From JAJTFW01 sp046160245 (GTDB lineage Bacteria > Bacteroidota > Bacteroidia > AKYH767-A > OLB10): DNA of 6,598 nucleotides. Location of the stretch: NCBI GenBank assembly GCA_046160245.1, contig JBJXGU010000344.1, positions 1 through 6,598 of the forward strand, in the 5' to 3' direction. This document shows positions 1 through 4,659 of the stretch, piece by piece (position 1 is the first letter of the stretch; each line of letters opens with the position of its first letter). Both the position numbers and the translations under genes were made by a program. Below the pieces are notes generated by a model. It did no database searches. It was not told the DNA's origin and was given only the letters and a program-made list of their open reading frames with translations.

Positions 1-2
1 CA

Positions 3-614
3 AAAAATACTGAGCTTATTTCAGGGGAAAGTCAAACTACTTCCTCTGCGAACCCTCCTGTTGATTCTAGTTTCAGCAATGTTACAATTAATAATACGCA
101 ACTACAAAACAAGGTCGATGTTGTAACTGAAAATAATAAATCAAATTCAACAAAGATTGAAAATAAAAAAGAAAGTTTTTTCTTTCAAGGCTCTGCCAAA
201 GTGAATTTTGAAGAGGACGGGAAAAATATTGAGATGATGATTAATAATGAAAACATTCAATTAAAAATAGACGGAAATATTATAGATCCAGAAAATTACA
301 ATCAATATAACTCAATTATTGAAAAAGGTAAGTTATTAAAAAAAGAGTCAGACAATTTGAATGATAAAACTACTAGTCAATCGAATATCGAGAAAGAAAG
401 AAACAAACAAACTATGAATGAAATAATTTCACAGCTTGAAAAAGATCAAATTATAGACCCTTCATCACATTTTGAATTTAGGTTAACCGGAACAAAAATG
501 TTGATTAATGAAGTAGAACAAAGTGAGATTCTCTTTAATAAATATAAATTATTGTATGAAAGTGCTTCAGGAAATAGATTAAATATGAAATCTAATATTA
601 AAATCAAACATTAA
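3..614 (+). CDS. 3' part of an unrecognised gene, possibly the C-terminal tail of a Bacteroidota M56/BlaR1-like or similar regulatory protein
   Basis: The frame is open from position 3 to the TAA at 612-614, so 203 residues are visible and the start lies outside the window; the GTG at 201 is internal. Visible residues 1-60 are rich in Asn, Ser, Thr and Lys and look like a disordered linker. Residues about 66-110 contain a VNFEEDGKNIEMMINNENI stretch followed by IDGNIIDPENYNQYNSIIE. Residues about 139-190 contain SQLEKDQIIDPSSHFEFRL, then a MLIN segment and KYKLLYE. From memory, this two-part pattern (an 'xDGxxIxxxxYxxYxxxI' segment, then 'LxxDxxI...FxFxL...xINxxxQ...KYxxLYE') occurs at the C-termini of some Bacteroidota M56-family membrane peptidases and related proteins. 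No catalytic or membrane segment is visible, so the assignment is weak. The reading frame itself is well supported by its length and composition. Confidence 0.7.
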   Translation, partial: KNTELISGESQTTSSANPPVDSSFSNVTINNTQLQNKVDVVTENNKSNSTKIENKKESFFFQGSAKVNFEEDGKNIEMMINNENIQLKIDGNIIDPENYNQYNSIIEKGKLLKKESDNLNDKTTSQSNIEKERNKQTMNEIISQLEKDQIIDPSSHFEFRLTGTKMLINEVEQSEILFNKYKLLYESASGNRLNMKSNIKIKH

Positions 615-777
615 AACCGGCCAGAATCATTATTTGATAGCTAATAAATTTTAATTGGAAAAATCATGGGGCCCCTTAGTGGCTTTATGGAAATCTTTGT
701 TTTGGTATATATAACTTATCCGTGTTTTTTCATTACGCCAATTTGTTTTTTTATTAAGCCAATTAGTATTAAAAGTA
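615..777. other. Intergenic sequence with degenerate repeat traces
   Basis: No convincing gene is seen here. Notable sequences are the perfect palindrome GGGGCCCC at 668-675, and an AGTGGCTTT at about 678-686 that matches the right arm of the stem-loops further on and could be a decayed copy. ATTACGCCAATTTG at 732-745 resembles ATTAAGCCAATTAG at 753-766. Open frames across 666-946 on either strand run through the repeats and give Leu/Lys/Ser-rich peptides, so they are not annotated as genes. Confidence 0.5.
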
Positions 778-800
778 AAGCCATACTTTTGAAGTGGCTT
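778..800 (-). terminator. Stem-loop of repeat unit A (degenerate terminator-like hairpin)
   Basis: The arms are AAGCCATACT and GAAGTGGCTT with one mismatch relative to the better copies. On the minus strand the hairpin lies just beyond tRNA-like copy A and is followed by TTACTTTT, a short broken U-run. It looks like a weakened intrinsic terminator, or the scar of one. Confidence 0.4.
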
Positions 801-836
801 TGTTGTGGGAGCAAAAGGGTTCGACCATCTTGCTTT
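801..836 (-). repeat. tRNA 3'-end-like repeat, copy A (no palindrome)
   Basis: Read on the minus strand it has an AAGCA-like left end, then GGTCGAACCC, then TTTTGCTCCCACAAC. This resembles a T-arm loop plus the 3' acceptor strand of a tRNA. Unlike the other four copies it lacks the TCGCGAAGCTTCGCGA insert and has only a short ATGG before TCGAACCC. It is either a decayed copy or one closer to the ancestral uninterrupted form. No GIY-YIG coding remnant is evident beside it. Confidence 0.55.
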
Positions 837-864
837 TTAATTAAGCCGACTATTGATAAAAGTA

Positions 865-887
865 AAGCCACTCTTTTGAAGTGGCTT
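865..887 (-). terminator. Stem-loop of repeat unit B, probable terminator behind the GIY-YIG gene
   Basis: Perfect 8-bp arms AAGCCACT and AGTGGCTT enclose a 7-base loop. On the minus strand the hairpin follows the GIY-YIG gene and tRNA-like copy B, and is followed by TTTACTTTTATC. That position fits an intrinsic terminator, although the U-run is interrupted. Nearly the same hairpin occurs behind copies A, C and E. Confidence 0.5.
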
Positions 888-940
888 TGTTGTGGGAGCA
901 ACAAGGTTCGTCGCGAAGCTTCGCGACTGTGACCTCTGCT
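888..940 (-). repeat. tRNA 3'-end-like repeat with 16-bp palindrome, copy B
   Basis: Read on the minus strand, it starts two bases after the GIY-YIG stop codon with AAGCAGAGGTCACAG. Next come the perfect palindrome TCGCGAAGCTTCGCGA (911-926; 18 bp at 910-927 including flanking G/C) and CGAACC, then TTGCTCCCAC. AGGTC matches a tRNA variable loop, CGAACC half of a T-loop and T-stem, and TGCTCCC an acceptor 3' strand. In a normal T-arm ACAGG would pair with CCTGT around TTCGAA; here the palindrome interrupts it. Copy B has an A at 904 where copies C, D and E have G. No complementary 5' acceptor strand GGGAGCA is seen on the minus strand upstream of the nuclease gene, so this is not a complete tRNA gene. 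Confidence 0.75.
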
Positions 941-1011
941 TATCAATTAAATTTTTCCAAAAACCAATGACTGTCAAGGATTAGTTTTTCGATGAACTTT
1001 TTTGAGTTCAT
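892..1011. repeat. Left copy of a 120-bp near-identical direct repeat
   Basis: This stretch (tRNA-like copy B plus the last 22 codons and stop of the GIY-YIG gene) matches 6479-6598 at 119 of 120 positions in the same orientation. The one difference is A904 versus G6491. The right copy is cut by the window edge, so the true repeat may be longer. Such identity against AT-rich surroundings indicates a recent duplication, transposition or homogenisation. Confidence 0.9.
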
Positions 1012-1218
1012 TCTTTTAATAAAAGCTTCCGCCTTTCTGGCTTGGTTGATGTTTTCAAAAAGGAGACTTAATTTTAATTCCCAATCATTGGTTTGTGAAG
1101 TATAACTCCCCTTAAAGGTGCGAGTTTGGTGTTCCGGTATTCGCCGCTGGATGTCATTGGTTTCACCAACATAATATTTGTCCAATAAAGGAGAGTATAT
1201 GATGTATAGATAATGCAT
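943..1218 (-). CDS. Small GIY-YIG nuclease-family protein (91 aa)
   Basis: This is a single-domain GIY-YIG protein of about the usual length for stand-alone members. The preferred start is the ATG at 1216-1218, giving MHYLYIIYS, the standard N-terminus of the family. An upstream in-frame ATG at 1258-1260 would add 14 residues with no family match. Visible motifs are the 'GIY' strand as YII (residues 5-7), the 'YIG' strand as YVG (16-18), the DIQRRI helix carrying the conserved Arg (25-26), EHQ (29-31), and KAEAFIKRMNSKKFIEKLI (62-80), whose Glu64 is the likely metal ligand. The family cuts DNA with a single metal ion; members include UvrC N-domains and homing enzymes, but the role of this short form is unknown. 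Its TGA stop is two bases from the tRNA-like repeat, and a hairpin follows. The same C-terminus recurs at 6530-6598 and as a stub at 1370-1402, which suggests a mobile or repeatedly copied gene. Confidence 0.88.
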   Translation of the reverse strand: MHYLYIIYSPLLDKYYVGETNDIQRRIPEHQTRTFKGSYTSQTNDWELKLSLLFENINQARKAEAFIKRMNSKKFIEKLILDSHWFLEKFN

Positions 1219-1277
1219 GTAAAAAAGGGTTTTAAGAAATGTAACATTGAAATAAATCAAATTATACGTATTTCAAC

Positions 1278-1289
1278 TACCATTTGGTA
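1278..1289. repeat. Short inverted repeat TACCA-TT-TGGTA
   Basis: Five-base arms with a two-base centre lie about 60 bp upstream of the GIY-YIG start, between it and the stem-loop of unit C. It could be an operator-like site for the nuclease gene, but the arms are short enough for chance. Confidence 0.25.
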
Positions 1290-1298
1290 AGAAATACA

Positions 1299-1323
1299 AA
1301 AGCCACTCTTGAGAAGTGGCTTT
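1299..1323 (-). terminator. Stem-loop of repeat unit C
   Basis: Nine-base arms AAAGCCACT and AGTGGCTTT enclose a 7-base loop. On the minus strand it follows tRNA-like copy C and is followed by TGTATTTC, so the U-run is poor. Its position and sequence match the hairpins behind copies A, B and E. It may still insulate the intact GIY-YIG gene from upstream minus-strand transcription. Confidence 0.45.
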
Positions 1324-1369
1324 GAAGTGGGAGCAACAGGGTTCGTCGCGAGGCTTCGCGACTGTGACC
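1324..1369 (-). repeat. tRNA 3'-end-like repeat with palindrome, copy C
   Basis: On the plus strand it reads GTGGGAGCAACAGGGTTCG, then the near-palindrome TCGCGAGGCTTCGCGA (1346-1361), then CTGTGACCC. The centre differs from copies B and E by one base (GGCT for AGCT). The left flank has GAA instead of GTT before GTGGGAG, and the right end reads ACCCTATGC where other copies have ACCTCTGCTT. It is older or more diverged than B and E but keeps all parts. Confidence 0.75.
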
Positions 1370-1402
1370 CTATGCATTAAACTTCAAAAGAAACCAGTGG
1401 TG
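1370..1402 (-). pseudogene. C-terminal stub of a second GIY-YIG gene
   Basis: The minus strand reads HHWFLLKFNA and then TAG, aligning with the intact gene's SHWFLEKFN and TGA. The stop codon abuts tRNA-like copy C just as the intact stop abuts copy B. Upstream in this frame the match fades (ITNYN) and a TAA occurs at 1418-1420, so nothing longer survives. The stub is short, but its exact placement against the repeat makes chance unlikely. It shows that nuclease end and tRNA-like repeat form one unit. Confidence 0.65.
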
Positions 1403-1446
1403 ATTATAATTGGTAATTTACAATTTTAAGGAAATTACTGTATATT

Positions 1447-1454
1447 TACCTTTG
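1447..1454 (+). promoter_or_regulatory. Probable Bacteroidota -7 element (TAnnTTTG) for the T9SS gene cluster
   Basis: TACCTTTG fits the Bacteroidota -7 consensus TAnnTTTG and lies about 67 bp before the preferred start of the first hydrolase gene. A clear -33 TTTG is not seen at the expected distance; only an AT-rich TTTTAAGG at 1424-1431 is near. It is the best promoter candidate between the repeat zone and the cluster, and none of similar quality was seen in the two gaps within the cluster. Confidence 0.4.
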
Positions 1455-1520
1455 AGTCTTTACTTACCTAACACGGTTTAAATTTAGTATCAAATTCCTA
1501 ACCTAAATTTGCTAATTCAA

Positions 1521-3041
1521 TTGAAGAAAATCATCTTATTTATAATACTTTCCTTCTCAGGATTAGATACTATCAAAGCTCAAACAATTCCATTTGGTTT
1601 GAGTCTAGATTCTGTTCCTATTCCCGAAATATTCAAAACTTATAAACATCAAAGTTTCTATTTGTACAAACCATTAAACTATGATTCTATTTCGAGTCCA
1701 ATTTGGTTTGTAATTCATGGAACTGGTGGAACTGGGGCTGGCACTATAGGCAACCTTTCTTCAATTGCCGACCGAAGAGGAGCGTTAATGATTGGATTGA
1801 CTTTAGATGGGTGGGGGACTACAATGAGTTCTCAAACATCTTTGATTCATGCTTTAGACTCAAATCCTGCTGGCTCTTTAGTAGCTTGTTATTATAGATT
1901 GCCTGGTTCAATTGTTGTTAAAAGGACATATGATTATATTCGTCTTAAAGAAAATAGAAGTATTATCCCTTGCTACTTATCAGGTTTTTCATCAGGTGGT
2001 CAGTTTGTATCCAGATATATGCTCATTCGACAAGCTTATCCCGATTCTTTGCCAATCCAAATGGCTTTATCTATGAGCCCTATTGGTTATTCATTCCCTA
2101 CTGATTCTTTTTTAGGAGTAGCTCAGCCTTGGGTATGTGGAATGATAATGCCCTTAGCAACAATTGGAATATGTCCGCATTCCTATAATATATATGGTTG
2201 GAATTGCAACGAACACATTATTCAATATTACAATGAAAACTATGCGGTATGCGTGGGTGATCAAGATTTGAGTTCTCAACTTAATGGAGGTTGCTATGAT
2301 ATAACTGGAGTAACAAGACTTGATAGAGCTAGAACATTTTTTGCCTTTTGTGATAGCAATGCTGTTACTAGAGGAACCACTCTAAACTGGCAATACGCTG
2401 AAATACCAGGTGCGGGTCACGATGAATATTCCTTATTTCAAACTAAGTGGTTGCCTACCGATTCTTCTACGATTGCCGAAAGTATTTTATTTGACACGCC
2501 CTATAATCCTGTATCTTCAATTGCTCCAGTTGCATTTTTCTATCCAGACAGTATAACAATTCAAGCGAATGATACGGTCTTCTTCAATAATGTTAGTGTA
2601 AATGCAACATCCTATTATTGGGAGTTTGGTGATAGTACATTTACAACAAGCACACTTACTAATCCATACCATGTTTATTCTATGCCTGGCACTTATTCTG
2701 TCGAATTAACAGCTATGAATGCAGCGGGATGTGACAACTGGTTTAAACGAAAACATTTTATTCATGTAACGAGTGCAGTTGGGTTGGATGAAGTAAGTCA
2801 TAGAATTTTCAAAATTAGCCCCAATCCAAACGATGGAACATTCACTTTACGATTAAACAATTCAACTAGTGAAGGAATCCTCTCAATTTATACGATGGAA
2901 GGGAAACTTGTCTATTCAAAAATTATGGGAAAAGACAACACAATTATTCAATTACCAACTTCCATTGCAAGTGGCATGTATCTTCTTCAATTAAGGTCAG
3001 ATTCCAGTATGCAATTAAGTAAGTTGTTGCTGAATCGATAA
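1521..3041 (+). CDS. Secreted alpha/beta hydrolase (PHB-depolymerase/esterase-like) with PKD domain and T9SS type A sorting domain
   Basis: The preferred start is the TTG at 1521, which aligns codon for codon with the ATG of the paralogue at 4660 (LKKIILF/MKKIILF); a TTG at 1509 would add four residues. The product has 506 aa. Residues 1-20 form a signal peptide with likely cleavage before Q21. Residues about 25-325 are a hydrolase domain with an HGTGGTGAG oxyanion-type loop (H66-G67), nucleophile elbow GFSSG with Ser157, probable acid Asp249 and His300 in GAGHDEYS. A PKD domain spans about 335-416 (WEFGDS at 367, GTYSVEL at 390). A T9SS type A C-terminal domain spans about 428-506 (SPNPNDGTFTL, GMYLLQL). 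The triad order resembles secreted esterase/PHB-depolymerase relatives, but the substrate is unknown. The enzyme is expected at the cell surface or outside the cell, exported by Sec and then T9SS. It is probably first in a three-gene operon. Confidence 0.9.
   Translation: MKKIILFIILSFSGLDTIKAQTIPFGLSLDSVPIPEIFKTYKHQSFYLYKPLNYDSISSPIWFVIHGTGGTGAGTIGNLSSIADRRGALMIGLTLDGWGTTMSSQTSLIHALDSNPAGSLVACYYRLPGSIVVKRTYDYIRLKENRSIIPCYLSGFSSGGQFVSRYMLIRQAYPDSLPIQMALSMSPIGYSFPTDSFLGVAQPWVCGMIMPLATIGICPHSYNIYGWNCNEHIIQYYNENYAVCVGDQDLSSQLNGGCYDITGVTRLDRARTFFAFCDSNAVTRGTTLNWQYAEIPGAGHDEYSLFQTKWLPTDSSTIAESILFDTPYNPVSSIAPVAFFYPDSITIQANDTVFFNNVSVNATSYYWEFGDSTFTTSTLTNPYHVYSMPGTYSVELTAMNAAGCDNWFKRKHFIHVTSAVGLDEVSHRIFKISPNPNDGTFTLRLNNSTSEGILSIYTMEGKLVYSKIMGKDNTIIQLPTSIASGMYLLQLRSDSSMQLSKLLLNR
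2346..2446 (+). repeat. 101-bp identical segment shared with the paralogue (left copy)
   Basis: Bases 2346-2446 are identical to 5488-5588. They encode the end of the hydrolase domain, including the catalytic-His motif GAGHDEYS. High similarity with only scattered changes continues to about 2770 through the PKD domain, whereas the first two-thirds of the genes differ at many synonymous sites. This pattern points to gene conversion between the paralogues. Confidence 0.85.
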
Positions 3042-3105
3042 TTATTTATTCAAGTCACGAAATTTAGTTATCGTTAAATTTAAAAATGTTAAACAAATCA
3101 TTAAG

Positions 3106-4605
3106 TTGAAAAATGTACTAATCTTCTTTATTTTAATACTAATTACTAAATCACCATGCCTTGGTCAATTTACCGACCGGGTATGGTGCTTTGGAGATTC
3201 TGTGAAGATGGAGTTTACCAATGGAGGAGTGAGTATTACTAATCCATCAAGTATATTTTCTTTAAAGCCTACTTCAACAATAAGTGATTCAGTGGGACCT
3301 TTATTATTTTATGTTGGAACCTATTCAAACCAACCAGCATTATTGAACTCGTATATTGGAGCAGTTTTCGATAATAGTGACCAAGTAATTCTTAATGGTG
3401 ATAGTTTAGATTTAGAACCAGAAGACTTAGGCGGCCCTCTAATCTTACCTATGGGATCTTCCGATTCTAATTTTATCATAATTCATCATAAAAAGTATCA
3501 GACGGTTTCAAATTATTTTTTTTTGTGGAGTTTAGTTTCAAGTACAAATGGTATCTATAATGTTACTTCGAAAAACAATTTATTATCTTCAATTAGTTTT
3601 GCTGGAAAACTGTCTGCAGTGAAACATGGTAATGGAGTTGATTGGTGGTTTGTAAATCATACTATTGAAGCTGATACTTTTTATGTATATTTAGTTGATT
3701 CAGGTGGAATTCATCCACCCATAAAACAAAAAATCGGATCGTATTACTCAATAATCCCTCCTTATCCAGGAGTAAATGGAGAAATGGTATTTTCAAAACT
3801 TGGTAATTATTTAGCGGCTGTAAGTAATGAGGTTATTGATGTTTTTAACTTTGATAGATGTAGTGGTATCATAAGTAATTATCAAAATTTAATGACTCAG
3901 CCAATCCAGAGTCATAACAAGAATTATTGGTCTTGTTCGTTTTCTTCTAATGAAAAGTATTTTTACACTTCAAATGCTACTTTTCAATATCCAATAGGTA
4001 GTAATTTTCAGCACACTTTACAATTTGATATGCAAGCAGCTTCAATAGTTAGTTCAATGTGTACCGTATACACTATGGCGAGTGAATATGTAGTTTGGCA
4101 ACATCAATTGGGACTTAATGGAAAAATATATATGGCAAGAGGAAGTGCTGGATTTCCCCCTATAGTGACAGATACTGGATCTACTTATTTAGCAGTCATT
4201 GAAAACCCAAATGATTCATGTCCTAATTTGATATTTAATTTATACGGTCAGAGTTTAGGAGGAAGAAGAAGTCTTGGGAGCTTACCCAATAATCCAAATT
4301 ATGAATTGGGGCGTTTAGAACCTAATGGCTGTGCTACCGCTATCATTGAAAATTCATCCTCTCCACCGCCCTGGTTAGTTTACCCAAATCCAGCTAGTGA
4401 AATAATAAATATTCAATCCAATAGTTTAAGTGGATTAACAGGAAACTTGCGGCTTGTTTCTTATACAGGACAAGAAATGTATAGCTCAAATTTGAAAGGC
4501 ACAATGAAATTAAGTATTCCTACAAAACAATTTTCCAGTGGGTTGTATTTATTTATTTTTGAAAGCCAAGGGAAAAGATGGAGTCAGCGGGTTGTAATTG
4601 AATAA
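3106..4605 (+). CDS. Secreted beta-propeller-like protein with T9SS type A sorting domain
   Basis: The 499-aa product starts at a TTG; no in-frame ATG lies in the gap, and translation from TTG gives a proper signal peptide (residues 1-20, KNVLIFFILILI core, cleavage near CLG-QF). The body (about 25-410) carries motifs of a widespread Bacteroidota propeller-like family: WCFGDSVKMEF (27-37), ISDSVGPLLFY (59-69), KLSAVKHGNGVDWWFVNH (168-185), FSKLGNYLA (229-237), FDRCSGIISN (249-258), SFSSNEKYFYTS (278-289), LGLNGKIYMA (335-344) and VIENPNDSCPN (364-374). A T9SS type A domain occupies about 423-499 (VYPNPASEIINI, SSGLYLFIF). No catalytic residues are recognised; a surface binding or structural role is inferred. 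It lies 64 bp after the first hydrolase and 54 bp before its paralogue, probably co-transcribed. Confidence 0.85.
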   Translation: MKNVLIFFILILITKSPCLGQFTDRVWCFGDSVKMEFTNGGVSITNPSSIFSLKPTSTISDSVGPLLFYVGTYSNQPALLNSYIGAVFDNSDQVILNGDSLDLEPEDLGGPLILPMGSSDSNFIIIHHKKYQTVSNYFFLWSLVSSTNGIYNVTSKNNLLSSISFAGKLSAVKHGNGVDWWFVNHTIEADTFYVYLVDSGGIHPPIKQKIGSYYSIIPPYPGVNGEMVFSKLGNYLAAVSNEVIDVFNFDRCSGIISNYQNLMTQPIQSHNKNYWSCSFSSNEKYFYTSNATFQYPIGSNFQHTLQFDMQAASIVSSMCTVYTMASEYVVWQHQLGLNGKIYMARGSAGFPPIVTDTGSTYLAVIENPNDSCPNLIFNLYGQSLGGRRSLGSLPNNPNYELGRLEPNGCATAIIENSSSPPPWLVYPNPASEIINIQSNSLSGLTGNLRLVSYTGQEMYSSNLKGTMKLSIPTKQFSSGLYLFIFESQGKRWSQRVVIE

Positions 4606-4659
4606 GTAGCAGTAAATTTAAATAACTCAAATTAAAACTTAACAAACAAAAAAAATCCC

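Larger units (their letters stand above)
753..910. repeat. Imperfect tandem duplication, period 87 bp
   Basis: The block starting ATTAAGCC at 753 recurs at 840. Each block runs through an AAAAGTAAAGCC segment, a stem-loop with right arm GAAGTGGCTT, and GTTGTGGGAGCAA, ending in GGTTCG. The first block then continues with ACCATCTTGCTT, while the second continues into the 16-bp palindrome. The two blocks are therefore units A and B of a tandem array that reads on the minus strand, and A is the more diverged. Confidence 0.75.

Noticed and set aside
111..116. Lipoprotein signal (Cys18) in the propeller protein as an alternative to the signal peptidase I site
   Set aside because: The coordinates given here are a placeholder outside the gene; the residue in question is encoded at 3157-3159. 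The preceding KSP does not fit a lipobox and the CLG-QF site fits ordinary cleavage.
666..932. Plus-strand open frame of 88 codons across repeat units A and B
   Set aside because: It runs through both tandem stem-loops and tRNA-like repeats, giving duplicated KATLLKWLCCGS-type peptides that mirror the DNA repeat. There is no family resemblance or leader, so it is a by-product of the repeats.
888..940. Complete tRNA gene
   Set aside because: Only the variable-loop, T-arm and acceptor 3' parts are recognisable, the T-arm is split by a palindrome, and no 5' acceptor, D-arm or anticodon arm was found upstream on the minus strand.
716..946. Minus-strand open frame of 76 codons (SREASRRTLLLPQQ peptide)
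   Set aside because: It overlaps the GIY-YIG stop and reads through the tRNA-like repeats and hairpins. The peptide duplicates with the 87-bp period, and such frames are typical false gene calls over this repeat family.
778..1369. CRISPR array
   Set aside because: The repeats are few, contain whole stem-loops, and have unequal spacers, one of which holds a gene. No cas genes are present.
1703..1897. Plus-strand 64-codon frame inside the first hydrolase gene
   Set aside because: It lies in another frame within a well-supported coding region and shows only composition-driven Trp/Asn/Phe content.
3060..3081. AAATTTA/TAAATTT inverted repeat between the first two T9SS genes as a terminator
   Set aside because: It is a 7-bp A-T-only stem with no U-run, expected by chance in such AT-rich spacers, so it does not argue against co-transcription.
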